Shown in pieces: positions 18,809 to 26,998 of a stretch of 64,000 nucleotides of DNA. This DNA comes from Desemzia sp045528445 (lineage in GTDB: Bacteria > Bacillota > Bacilli > Lactobacillales > Carnobacteriaceae): positions 38,083-102,082 of the forward strand of contig NZ_JBGQQU010000006.1 of assembly GCF_045528445.1 (NCBI RefSeq), in the 5' to 3' direction. Position numbers and translations under genes: made by a program. Every line of letters starts with the position of its first letter. The first letter of the stretch is position 1. A model generated the notes under the pieces. That model was not told the DNA's origin and searched no databases. It saw nothing but the letters and a program-made list of their open reading frames with translations.

Positions 18809-19456
18809 ATGACTCCCAATAAAGAAGACTATTTGAAAATTATTTTCGAACTAGGCGGGACCGAACATAAAGTAACAAACAAACAAATTATGAACAGTCT
18901 TCAAGTTTCCGCACCCAGTGTGAGTGAAATGATGACAAAACTATTAAAAGAAGACTACATTGTTCATATTCCTTATAAAGGGGTGCAATTAACCGAAAAA
19001 GGCGAGCGAAAAGCCAGTGTTTTGGTACGTAAACATCGCTTATGGGAAGTCTTTTTAGTGGAAAAGTTAGCATTTCCTTGGAATGAAGTGCATGAAGAAG
19101 CAGAAGTGTTGGAACATGTAACCTCTAGAGAATTGGCCGATAAATTAGAAAAATTTCTAGACTATCCTAAAACGTGTCCTCATGGTGGAGTAATCCCATC
19201 AAATAGTGGACAATTCTCTGAAAAAAATAATTTGAGTTTGGTTCATTTTGGAAAATTAACAGATATTCGGATCAAGCGAGTGTTGGATGACAAAGAATTA
19301 TTGGATTACCTTTCTTCTTTAGATATTAAAGTAGGACAAATCTATACTGTAAAAGAATACGGTATTTATGAAGGACCTATTATTCTAGGATACAACAATG
19401 AGGAAAAACAAATCAGTTACAAAGCAGCTTCGAATATTTATATTGAAGAAATTTAA
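18809..19456 (+). CDS. DtxR family metal-dependent transcriptional regulator
   Basis: This 215-residue repressor (start ATG 18809, MTPNKEDYLKII, SD AAAGGTGA) has the DtxR/MntR layout. An N-terminal winged helix spans about residues 5-65 (SAPSVSEMMTKLLKEDYI). A metal-binding and dimerisation domain contains HRLWEVFL and a C-P-H-G segment (TCPHGGVIPS). A FeoA/SH3-like C-terminal domain covers about 150-215. Length and layout fit the manganese-sensing MntR/ScaR group more than short MntR. No metal transporter is adjacent. Confidence 0.9.
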   Translation: MTPNKEDYLKIIFELGGTEHKVTNKQIMNSLQVSAPSVSEMMTKLLKEDYIVHIPYKGVQLTEKGERKASVLVRKHRLWEVFLVEKLAFPWNEVHEEAEVLEHVTSRELADKLEKFLDYPKTCPHGGVIPSNSGQFSEKNNLSLVHFGKLTDIRIKRVLDDKELLDYLSSLDIKVGQIYTVKEYGIYEGPIILGYNNEEKQISYKAASNIYIEEI

Positions 19457-19468
19457 GATTGGATCCAC

Positions 19469-19499
19469 ACACTCTTTTCTTTGAGAAAGAGTGTTTTTT
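19469..19499 (+). terminator. Intrinsic terminator after the DtxR gene
   Basis: ACACTCTTT, TCTTTGAG loop and AAAGAGTGT, then TTTTT. The end of the T-tract overlaps the -35 of the dinB promoter. Confidence 0.8.
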
Positions 19500-19527
19500 G
19501 CCAGTCTTGTGAAGAATCCGGTATACT
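19498..19527 (+). promoter_or_regulatory. dinB promoter
   Basis: TTGCCA (19498-19503), an 18-base spacer and TATACT (19522-19527). No LexA box was recognised, so dinB may not be under direct SOS control. Confidence 0.6.
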
Positions 19528-19550
19528 AAAAAGAGGAGGAGTTGAGAAGG

Positions 19551-20678
19551 TTGGACATAGGTATTCTGCATTTTGACGAACCAAAAAGAGATACTTCTAG
19601 AAAAATCATTCATGTGGACATGGACGCCTTCTATGCTTCGGTAGAGATGCGTGAAAATCCAAGTCTAAAAGACAAGCCCGTTATTATAGCTCGGCATCCG
19701 AAAGAAACAGGAGGAAAAGGCGTTGTCGCAACGGCTAATTATGAAGCTCGTAAGTATGGGGTTCATTCTGCGATGAGTTCACAAAAAGCTTATGAGCTTT
19801 GTCCAGAAGGGGTTTTTATTCCGGGTAATTTTGAGTTGTACCGGGAAGTATCTGCACAAGTACGAGAGATTTTTAAGCGTTACACAGACCTGATCGAACC
19901 TCTTTCATTAGATGAGGCCTACTTAGACGTGACTAAAAATAAAATAGATATGAAAAGTGCTACGATTATTGCCAAACGAATACAGCGTGAAGTATGGGAT
20001 GAAGTTCAATTAACTTGCTCCGCTGGAGTTTCGTACAATAAATTTATTGCAAAACTCGCTTCAGATTACCAAAAGCCTTCTGGAATAACCGTTATTCCTC
20101 CTGATGATGCTTTAGTATTTCTGCGTGACTTACCGATTGAAAAATTTTATGGAGTCGGCAAAAAAACAGTGGAACGAATGCATGAATTAGAGGTTTACAC
20201 AGGTGAAGATCTCTATCAAATGGATCAAATGACTTTGATCCATCATTTTGGCAGAATGGGATTTTCGCTCTATCGAAAAGTACGCGGGATTGATGATGGT
20301 CCAGTACGAGTGAGTCGTGAGCGTAAATCAATCGGCAAAGAAAACACCTATAATCAAGTGCTGCAGACAGATAACGAAGTCATAGCCGAGCTGAGGCATT
20401 TGTCTAATAGAGTCTATCAGACCCTTGTTAAACATCAAAGGCATGGCAAGACAGTTGTACTTAAAATTCGATATGCGGATTTTGAGACCATTACAAAAAG
20501 AATGACATTACCAGATTATTTAACCAACGAAAGCGATATTTTCTTTTACGCCCAAAATATGTGGTATGAAATTGGTCAGATCGAGAAAGAAGTTCGTTTA
20601 TTAGGGGTTACTGTTACAAATCTGGATCCGATCTCTTTTGAAAATATCATCCTCCCATTATGGGAACAAAATGATTGA
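19551..20678 (+). CDS. dinB: DNA polymerase IV (Y family)
   Basis: DinB is an error-prone translesion polymerase without proofreading. The second in-frame TTG (19551, MDIGILHFDEPKRD, 375 residues) is about 10 bases after a GAGGAGGA SD. The first TTG at 19542 is too close to it. Catalytic signatures are HVDMDAFYASVE and SLDEAYLDVT. The little-finger domain occupies the last third (about 250-360). The gene has its own promoter and terminator. Confidence 0.95.
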   Translation: MDIGILHFDEPKRDTSRKIIHVDMDAFYASVEMRENPSLKDKPVIIARHPKETGGKGVVATANYEARKYGVHSAMSSQKAYELCPEGVFIPGNFELYREVSAQVREIFKRYTDLIEPLSLDEAYLDVTKNKIDMKSATIIAKRIQREVWDEVQLTCSAGVSYNKFIAKLASDYQKPSGITVIPPDDALVFLRDLPIEKFYGVGKKTVERMHELEVYTGEDLYQMDQMTLIHHFGRMGFSLYRKVRGIDDGPVRVSRERKSIGKENTYNQVLQTDNEVIAELRHLSNRVYQTLVKHQRHGKTVVLKIRYADFETITKRMTLPDYLTNESDIFFYAQNMWYEIGQIEKEVRLLGVTVTNLDPISFENIILPLWEQND

Positions 20679-20710
20679 GCCAGATTGACTCACTTGTTTA
20701 AATAGGTTAG

Positions 20711-20747
20711 AAAAAAGAACTGCTTTTTTGAAGCGGGTCTTTTTTTG
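20711..20747 (+). terminator. Intrinsic terminator after dinB
   Basis: AAAAAGAACTGCTT pairs imperfectly with AAGCGGGTCTTTTT, then a T-run. Confidence 0.75.
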
Positions 20748-20887
20748 TTGAGCAGCTTCCTAAGTATTCCCTTTTTATACAAGAGAATCTTGACCCATGT
20801 CATACGCATGAAAAATTTAAATAAAAAATAAGATTCTGAATCCTATCGGCTCTGGTATGCTAAAAGAAAAATGCAGAGGCGGGCGAC

Positions 20888-20998
20888 ATGAACGAGATTT
20901 TCCATCTGCTGAGTGAAGTGGAAGACTTCGGTCTTCATTATGAAAAAGACCCGCTTTCTTTGAACTTCCCGAAATACTTAGACGACACGCTTTTTTAG
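20888..20998 (+). other. Mini-ORF of 36 codons inside the element
   Basis: The frame begins MNEIFHLLSEVEDFGLHYEK and ends LDDTLF. A TATGCT -10-like sequence lies at 20856-20861 and GAGGCGGG just upstream could be a poor SD. The UUCG hairpin lies inside this frame, so the segment may instead be part of an RNA. I do not recognise the peptide. Confidence 0.2.
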
Positions 20999-21011
20999 GC
21001 TGTGACTCGTT

Positions 21012-21210
21012 TGAGACCCGTGATATTTCTGGAGGAATAGGGGTTGCTTGTAGCCATGTAAAAAATGAAATGTGAATTACGGAGCGTTGGCACTTCAGCG
21101 CTTACGATTCCGTTTGAAGCTTGAAAGTCTGGAGACTACAGGCTCCAGACGGTCCCATGGCTTTCCACAAGCAAACCCGTCCATTCCGGAGGAAATTTCA
21201 TCCCATAGAG
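21012..21210. ncRNA. Candidate structured RNA or large imperfect palindrome
   Basis: The outer arms are GGGTTGCTTGTAGCCATG (21041-21058) and CATGGCTTTCCACAAGCAAACCC (about 21157-21179), with ATTTCTGGAGGAAT and ATTCCGGAGGAAAT adding pairs outside. Two inner hairpins are ACGGAGCG...CGCTTACGATTCCGT (21079-21113) and GTCTGGAG...CTCCAGAC (21127-21150, perfect 8 bp). Size and closing stem are compatible with a 6S-like or repeat RNA, but no conserved family sequence was recognised and the strand is unknown. Confidence 0.35.
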
Positions 21211-21389
21211 CCGCCCCTACTTATTAAGAGAGCGTTTTAAAAAGAAGACCTTAATTTTTGAGAGAAAGTACTTTTCATGCGCATGACGCGATCTTCACCT
21301 TGCATTCCTAGTTTTTACGGTTCTTGGGTGGTATAATAAAAAAGAATGATACAGTTAAAGAATGTGTACTAATAAAGGAGAGGTAAGCA

Positions 21390-22073
21390 ATGAAATTATC
21401 ATGGCATGGACAATCTTGTATAAAAATTGTGACTGATTCAGAGCACCATATTCTTATTGATCCATTTATAACTGGGAATGACAAAAGCGACTTAAATGCA
21501 GATACTGTTGAGGCTGACGTGATTATTCTGACTCATGCACATGATGACCATATAGGAGACACTGAACCCATTGCCAAAAGGACAGGAGCTTTAATCATCG
21601 CAAACGTTGAAATTGCTGCTTATTTTGCTGCTAAAGGATTCGATACGCACGGTATGCAAATGGGTGGCAAACATGTATTTGAATTTGGGGAAATCAAGAT
21701 GACGCCTGCTATTCATGGTTCTTCATATGAAATAGATGGGATGCCCTTCACATTAGGTTTAGCTGCTGGGATTTTATTTACGGCTGATGATCATACGATT
21801 TATCATGCAGGAGATACAGCACTGTTCAGTGATATGAAATTAATTGGCGCGTATAAATCCATTGATATTGCTTTACTGCCAATTGGGGATAATTACACTA
21901 TGGGACCGGAAGACGCTAAAGTAGCAGCAAATTTTGTGAATGCAGATAAAGTCGTTCCAATTCATTACAATACTTTTCCACTGATTGAACAAGATGGCAA
22001 AGCTTTTTGTGAGAGCTTGCCAGGCGATCAGGGAATGCATTTGGAAATCGGAGAAATAGTTGAATTAATATAA
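21390..22073 (+). CDS. UPF0173 family metal-dependent hydrolase
   Basis: This 227-residue metallo-beta-lactamase-fold protein is of the UPF0173 (YtkL) family. The dinuclear metal site is visible in THAHDDHIGD (about residues 49-58), with further ligands in HGS (about 110), HAGDT (about 146) and HYNTFP near 193. The substrate is unknown for the family. A GGAGAGG SD precedes the ATG. GTATAATA about 60 bases upstream is a likely -10. It is followed at 27 bases by the CBS/DRTGG gene. Confidence 0.92.
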   Translation: MKLSWHGQSCIKIVTDSEHHILIDPFITGNDKSDLNADTVEADVIILTHAHDDHIGDTEPIAKRTGALIIANVEIAAYFAAKGFDTHGMQMGGKHVFEFGEIKMTPAIHGSSYEIDGMPFTLGLAAGILFTADDHTIYHAGDTALFSDMKLIGAYKSIDIALLPIGDNYTMGPEDAKVAANFVNADKVVPIHYNTFPLIEQDGKAFCESLPGDQGMHLEIGEIVELI

Positions 22074-22100
22074 GTTAACTTAGATGAGTAGGGGTATGGA

Positions 22101-23441
22101 ATGGCAACGAAACACGATCAAATTTTAAATCATATTGAAAATCTACCTGTAGGAGCAAAAATTTCTGTCCGCTCTATCGCTAAAAACTTAAGCGTTAGTG
22201 AAGGAACTGCTTACAGAGCAATTAAGGATGCAGAAATTTCAGGGATGGTTTCGACGATCCAGCGAGTAGGTACCATTCGGATTGAAAGAAAAACAGCTGA
22301 CAGCATTGAAATATTGACTTTCGGAGAGACCGTGAATATTATTGAAGGCTCTGTTTTAGGTGGAGAAGAAGGGTTGGATAATCCTTTGCGGAAATTTATC
22401 ATTGGGGCCATGGAAGAAGAGGCTATGATCCGGTATATTACACCAGGGTCATTAATGATTGTTGGAAACCGGGAAAATGCTCAACGACTTGCGTTAGAAA
22501 ATGGCGCCGCAGTATTGATCACTGGGGGATTCAAGGCTTCTCCAGAAGTTATCATGCTGGCTAATAAGACTAATCTGCCGATTATCGGAACGAGTTACGA
22601 TTCTTTTACCGTAGCGACTATGATCAATCGAGCAATGGCAGATCAACTGATCAAAAAAGAAGTCATGTTGATTGAAGATATTTACATTTCTTTACCAGAA
22701 ACGATTTATTTATCAATTGATGATACGATCAAAGAATACCGAAATTTAAATGAGCAAAGTCAGCATTCACGTTTTCCAGTGGTAAATAAAAATATGCGGG
22801 TAGTTGGAATTGTGACAGCTAAAGATGTGATCGGAAAAGCTGATTCTGTCAAAGTCGAACGGGTAATGACGAGAAACCCAGCTTCCGTGAAAACTCATAT
22901 GAGTGTAGCCAGTGTGGCACATTTGATGATTTGGGATGAATTGGAAGTCATGCCGGTAGTAAAGGATGATTTGACCTTGATCGGTATCATTTCCAGACAA
23001 GATGTCATGAAAGCAATGCAGACCACACAACGGCAACCTCAAATGGGTGTGACGATTTCGGATCAAATTGTAGAACAAGTAGAAAAAATAGCAGATTCGG
23101 AAAATACCCCACCTGCATTGGTAGAGGAATTGCCGAAATATTCCTTTACAGTGACTCCACAAATGACGGATCCAGTTGGAAATTTATCTATCGGGGTATT
23201 AAGCGAGACAATCACTTATGTAGCTACAATGAGTCTAGAAAATATTAAGAAAAGAAATGCCGTAATTGAACAATTCAATCTATTTTCGATAAAAATGATT
23301 CAAATGGGCAGTGAACTGATTATTAAGCCAAAAATATTTGAAGTAGGAAGACGTTCTTCTAAACTAGATATTGAAGTCTATCACGAAAATATTCTGGTAG
23401 CTAAAGCTGTAGCTGTCTGTCAAATGATGCAACGTGCTTAA
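22101..23441 (+). CDS. CBS and DRTGG domain regulator (YtoI-like)
   Basis: This is a 446-residue multi-domain protein. It has an N-terminal winged helix (about 1-60, VRSIAKNLSVSEGTAYRAIKDAE), a DRTGG domain (about 70-185), two CBS domains (about 190-310, with FPVVNKNMRVVGIVTAKD and MPVVKDDLTLIGIISRQD) and a C-terminal hotdog-like domain (about 330-446). CBS pairs commonly bind adenine nucleotides, so it may be a nucleotide-sensing regulator. Its targets are unknown. It lies between the UPF0173 gene and nrnA, as in Bacillus ytoI-nrnA. Confidence 0.88.
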   Translation: MATKHDQILNHIENLPVGAKISVRSIAKNLSVSEGTAYRAIKDAEISGMVSTIQRVGTIRIERKTADSIEILTFGETVNIIEGSVLGGEEGLDNPLRKFIIGAMEEEAMIRYITPGSLMIVGNRENAQRLALENGAAVLITGGFKASPEVIMLANKTNLPIIGTSYDSFTVATMINRAMADQLIKKEVMLIEDIYISLPETIYLSIDDTIKEYRNLNEQSQHSRFPVVNKNMRVVGIVTAKDVIGKADSVKVERVMTRNPASVKTHMSVASVAHLMIWDELEVMPVVKDDLTLIGIISRQDVMKAMQTTQRQPQMGVTISDQIVEQVEKIADSENTPPALVEELPKYSFTVTPQMTDPVGNLSIGVLSETITYVATMSLENIKKRNAVIEQFNLFSIKMIQMGSELIIKPKIFEVGRRSSKLDIEVYHENILVAKAVAVCQMMQRA

Positions 23442-23486
23442 TAAGAAAGCAAGTCTATTAACTTAAATAGACAAAGGAGAGTTAGG

Positions 23487-24443
23487 ATGATTGAATCGCA
23501 TTACACACAAATTTTAGATACGATAGAAGAGTACTACACTATTATTATTCACCGTCACATGAGGCCAGATCCAGATGCGATCGGATCTCAAGCGGGTTTG
23601 GCAGAGATGCTGAAAGCCTCTTTTCCTGAAAAAAGAATTCTGAAAGCAGGAGAGTCTGTTGGCGATTTAAACTTTTTAGCTGAAATGGATGAAGTAACGG
23701 ATGCAGACTATAAAGGAGCTTTGGTGATTGTAACAGATACAGCAAACACACCTCGCATCAGTGATAAAAGGTATAATTTGGGGGACAAATTGATCAAAAT
23801 AGATCATCATCCCAATGATGAACCTTATGGCGATATTGTTTTAGTCAATATTGATGCCAGCAGCTGCAGTGAGATTATTGCTGATTTCTATGTGCAGCAA
23901 AAAGATCGGCTGAAGCTGTCTGATGAAGCAGCTAGATTGCTTTATGCCGGTATCATTGGAGATACTGGACGTTTTCTTTACCCAGCAACGACCTCACAAA
24001 CGATGCGCATTGCGGCTGAACTGATGGAATACGATTTTATCCCAAATGAGATCAGCAATCACTTGAATACGATGTCTAGAAAAGTCGCTCATTTATCTGG
24101 ATATGTATTGCAAAATTTAGAAATCAGTCCTTCTGGAGTAGGAAAAGTAGTGTTAACGTCTGAATTGATGAATCAATTTGGTGTGACAGATACGGAAACA
24201 GCTAAAATTGTTTCGTTGCCAGGAACGATTGATGATGTGTTGGTATGGGGAATATTTGTAGAACAGCCAGAAGGCTATTTCAGATGCCGTTTGCGATCAA
24301 AAGGGCCAATTATCAATGAAGTCGCCAAGCAACATCATGGCGGCGGACATCCATTAGCCAGTGGCGCTAATGCCAAAGATCTGGAAGAAATCAATGAAAT
24401 TATAACGGCCTTCGAAAGCTTAGCCAACGATTGGCCCAAATAA
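23487..24443 (+). CDS. nrnA: Bifunctional oligoribonuclease/pAp phosphatase NrnA
   Basis: NrnA is a DHH-DHHA1 phosphoesterase that degrades 2-5-mer nanoRNAs and removes the 3'-phosphate of pAp. At 318 residues it has the family motifs: HMRPDPDAIGSQ (about 26-37), VTDTAN, DHHPNDE (the DHH), GIIGDTGRF and C-terminal HHGGGHPLASGA, the DHHA1 GGGH motif. SD AAAGGAGAG precedes the ATG. Together with rny and yhaM it gives this window three RNA-decay enzymes. Confidence 0.94.
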   Translation: MIESHYTQILDTIEEYYTIIIHRHMRPDPDAIGSQAGLAEMLKASFPEKRILKAGESVGDLNFLAEMDEVTDADYKGALVIVTDTANTPRISDKRYNLGDKLIKIDHHPNDEPYGDIVLVNIDASSCSEIIADFYVQQKDRLKLSDEAARLLYAGIIGDTGRFLYPATTSQTMRIAAELMEYDFIPNEISNHLNTMSRKVAHLSGYVLQNLEISPSGVGKVVLTSELMNQFGVTDTETAKIVSLPGTIDDVLVWGIFVEQPEGYFRCRLRSKGPIINEVAKQHHGGGHPLASGANAKDLEEINEIITAFESLANDWPK

Positions 24444-24451
24444 AGCTAGCT

Positions 24452-24483
24452 AAAAAGATCGGAATTTATTCCGGTCTTTTTTG
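24452..24483 (+). terminator. Intrinsic terminator after nrnA
   Basis: AAAAAGATCGGAAT pairs with ATTCCGGTCTTTTTT around a two-base loop (one G-T wobble). Confidence 0.85.
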
Positions 24484-24555
24484 TTGCTCACAATAAATTG
24501 TTCATTTCTTTATATTTTTGCCATAATTTAGTCAATTTAATAGGGTAAAATAGAA

Positions 24556-24688
24556 ATAAGTCATACAGCCATGGTATAGGTGCTGCTAAAGCAAGAGCTG
24601 AGAGAGCAATTGTAACCACCAGACTGCAGGAGAAGAGATGTCACCATGTTTTTAGGCAGACATCCTACTTGAGTAGGATGTTTTTTTG
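24556..24688 (+). ncRNA. Candidate structured RNA or cis-regulatory leader upstream of the PBP gene
   Basis: A likely -10 (TAAAAT, about 24546) is followed by about 130 bases with paired segments: CATGGT with ACCATG, GGTG with CACC, small GCTAAAGC and GAGC..GAGAGAGC stems, and GATGTC with GACATC. It ends in a perfect terminator (24660-24687). GATGTC/GACATC overlaps the terminator arm, which looks like an antiterminator arrangement. The 325-base gap holds nothing else. It does not match TPP, lysine, SAM or T-box signatures I know, so it could be an orphan leader or a free small RNA. Confidence 0.4.
24660..24687 (+). terminator. Intrinsic terminator of the candidate leader RNA
   Basis: ACATCCTAC, TTGA loop, GTAGGATGT and seven T. 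It is perfectly paired and 80 bases before the PBP start. Confidence 0.9.
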
Positions 24689-24768
24689 AGGGATGTTTGG
24701 TAAACTATCATAGACTTTTAGAAAATAAGCTCCTAAATGACGGATATAAAAATTAAGGAATGAATGAG

Positions 24769-26877
24769 ATGAAAGAAAAACTAAAAATTTATTTACATCA
24801 ATTTTGGAAATGGCTGTTGCCATATCTGTTAATAGTTAAAAATCATGTAGTACGATTTTGGAGAAGATTCCACGTGGGAAAAATTCTTGTTTTAGCAGGA
24901 TTAATTGCGGCTCTATTTGCAACAATCTCTTTGTATATTTATGCTAAAGCAGAAGATGTTGAGGACCTGAAAGCTGGTATTGAAGAAGTCACTAAAGTAT
25001 ACGATATTGAAAGCGAAGAGGCCGGAACGTTGTATTCTCAACGGGGGACATTCGTCTCACTGGATAATATGGCACCTGAATTGATCGATGCAGTTATCGC
25101 TACTGAAGACAATCGGTTCTATAAGCATAAAGGATTCGATGTCATCGGAATTGCTCGTGCGGCTGTCCAGTACGTGATCAACGGTGGTCAAATCAGCGGG
25201 GGAGGGAGCACCATCACCCAACAGTTGGCTAAAAACAGCTTTTTAACGTTGGATCAGACCTTGACTAGAAAATTAAAAGAATTATTTTTATCTATTGAAG
25301 TTGAAAAAGAATACAGCAAAGATGAAATTTTAGAGATGTATTTTAATAAGTCTTATTTTGGGAACGGCGTTTGGGGCGTAGAAGATGCTTCGCAAAAATA
25401 TTTTGGGAAATCAGCTTCTGAACTCGATCTTTCAGAATCGGCTACTTTAGTAGGGATGCTGAAAAACCCGTCTTCGTATAATCCAATCGACAGCATGGAA
25501 AATGCTGTTGGCCGTCGTGATATTGTGTTGAGCTTGATGGTGAACAACGAGGCTATTTCGCAAGAAACGGCAAGTGCAGTTCAGCAAGAAAGTTTGGCTT
25601 TAGTAGACAATTACCAAGAGTCAAATGGTTATAGATATCCGTATTACTTTGATGCGATCATTCGTGAAGCAGAGTTGGCTTACGGGTTTTCAGAAGAAGA
25701 AATCCTAAGCGGCGGATACAAAATCTATACTTCTTTAGATCAATCCTATCAGCAGGAAATGGATCAAGTGTATCAAAATGATTCTTTCTTTGATGACGCA
25801 GATGATGGTACTTTGCTGCAAAGTGCTTCTATCATGTTGGATTCAAAAACGGGCGGTGTGCTAGCCGTTGTAGGCGGACGTGGAGAGCATATCTTCAGAG
25901 GTTACAACCGTGCAATACAAGCTGCACTGCAACCAGGATCGGTGTTGAAACCCTTATCCATTTATACTCCAGCTTTGGAAAGAAATTATGAAATAGATTC
26001 TATGCTTCCAGATGAAGAAGGGCTGACTTTTGGAGAAGACAATTACTCTGTTTCAAACTGGAACCATCAATACCTTGGAGAAGTTCCATTGTACGAAGCA
26101 TTGGCGGATAGTTTAAATGTGCCGGCAGTTTGGTTGTTGAATGATATTGGATTAAATACAGGGATAAAAAGTTTATCTAAATTTGGTATCGAAGTAGGGA
26201 AAAAGGACAAAAATTTATCTTCCGTAGCACTAGGAGGTATGTCCACTGGCGTTTCTCCAATAGACATTGCGAGTGCATACACCGCTTTAGCAAATGGTGG
26301 GATTCGAAGTGAAGGGTACTTCATTACAAAAATAGTCGATTCTACAGGAGCTGTGGTTGTAGACAATACGACACCTGAACAGAATAAAGCTACTTCCCCA
26401 GAAATAGCTGAAGAAATGACCAGTCTGTTGATGGGTGTATTTACCAGCGGTACTGGAAAAAGCAATAAACCAGCAGGCTATACGATTGCAGGAAAAACAG
26501 GTAGTACTCAGCTAACATTTGGTGACAATACAGATGGTACGAAAGATCAATGGACAGTCGGGTATACTCCTGATATTGTGTTGACTACATGGATGGGATT
26601 CGATAGTACGGACGAAGACCATTATATGACAACCAGCAGTGCAACAGGTGTTGGACCATTGTTTAAAGCACAAATGGAAGAAATTTTACCAGAAACGCCA
26701 TTGACGGCTTTTGAAACAAAAAGTGCAGAAGCCATTCTGGCTGAAAAAGAACCTCAAGAGAATTGGACCGATAACCTGCAAGATTCGGTTGATTATTGGA
26801 AAGAAAAAGTCAATGATGGAGTTTCTGAACTTAAAGACAAGACAGCTAACTGGCTGGATGGTTTGCTGGGCAATTGA
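24769..26877 (+). CDS. Class A penicillin-binding protein (transglycosylase/transpeptidase)
   Basis: This bifunctional peptidoglycan synthase of 702 residues starts at ATG 24769 (SD AAGGA). A short cytoplasmic tail and one transmembrane helix (about 38-60) precede the GT51 domain (ATEDNRFYKHKG, then GGSTITQQLAKN). The transpeptidase domain has SVLK (active Ser in PGSVLKPL, about residue 390), SLN (ADSLNVP) and KTGST (about 575). The C-terminus is an acidic helix-rich tail. It is closest in layout to PBP1A/2A types. A structured leader and terminator lie just upstream. Confidence 0.93.
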   Translation: MKEKLKIYLHQFWKWLLPYLLIVKNHVVRFWRRFHVGKILVLAGLIAALFATISLYIYAKAEDVEDLKAGIEEVTKVYDIESEEAGTLYSQRGTFVSLDNMAPELIDAVIATEDNRFYKHKGFDVIGIARAAVQYVINGGQISGGGSTITQQLAKNSFLTLDQTLTRKLKELFLSIEVEKEYSKDEILEMYFNKSYFGNGVWGVEDASQKYFGKSASELDLSESATLVGMLKNPSSYNPIDSMENAVGRRDIVLSLMVNNEAISQETASAVQQESLALVDNYQESNGYRYPYYFDAIIREAELAYGFSEEEILSGGYKIYTSLDQSYQQEMDQVYQNDSFFDDADDGTLLQSASIMLDSKTGGVLAVVGGRGEHIFRGYNRAIQAALQPGSVLKPLSIYTPALERNYEIDSMLPDEEGLTFGEDNYSVSNWNHQYLGEVPLYEALADSLNVPAVWLLNDIGLNTGIKSLSKFGIEVGKKDKNLSSVALGGMSTGVSPIDIASAYTALANGGIRSEGYFITKIVDSTGAVVVDNTTPEQNKATSPEIAEEMTSLLMGVFTSGTGKSNKPAGYTIAGKTGSTQLTFGDNTDGTKDQWTVGYTPDIVLTTWMGFDSTDEDHYMTTSSATGVGPLFKAQMEEILPETPLTAFETKSAEAILAEKEPQENWTDNLQDSVDYWKEKVNDGVSELKDKTANWLDGLLGN

Positions 26878-26998
26878 GTTTTCAGTGAAACATTAACGTT
26901 TTATGTGAATTAACCTGTATGGATAGTGAAATAATCCTTGTAGTGTTATAGTTATTGAGATGCAACAGGTTACAATAATTTTCTAGGAGAGTGACTAT

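Larger units (their letters stand above)
20799..21287. repeat. Palindrome-rich intergenic element bounded by inverted repeats
   Basis: This gene-free stretch between dinB and the UPF0173 gene is bounded by GTCATACGCATGAAAA (20799-20814) and TTTTCATGCGCATGAC (21272-21287), inverted repeats with one mismatch in 16. Inside are a hairpin with a C(UUCG)G loop (20921-20936) enclosed by GCGGG/CCCGC (20879-20883, 20950-20954) and a large nested palindrome at about 21012-21210. The base composition is visibly richer in G+C than the flanks. No transposase is present. It could be a non-autonomous mobile or REP-like repeat, or a locus of one or two structured RNAs. Confidence 0.55.

Noticed and set aside
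24556..24688. TPP or lysine riboswitch before the PBP gene (GCTGAGAG and AGGTGC-like strings)
   Set aside because: The second conserved half of TPP (TGAACCTGAT..GCGTAGGGA) and the lysine-element core are missing, and the downstream gene is a PBP. I keep it only as an unassigned structured leader.
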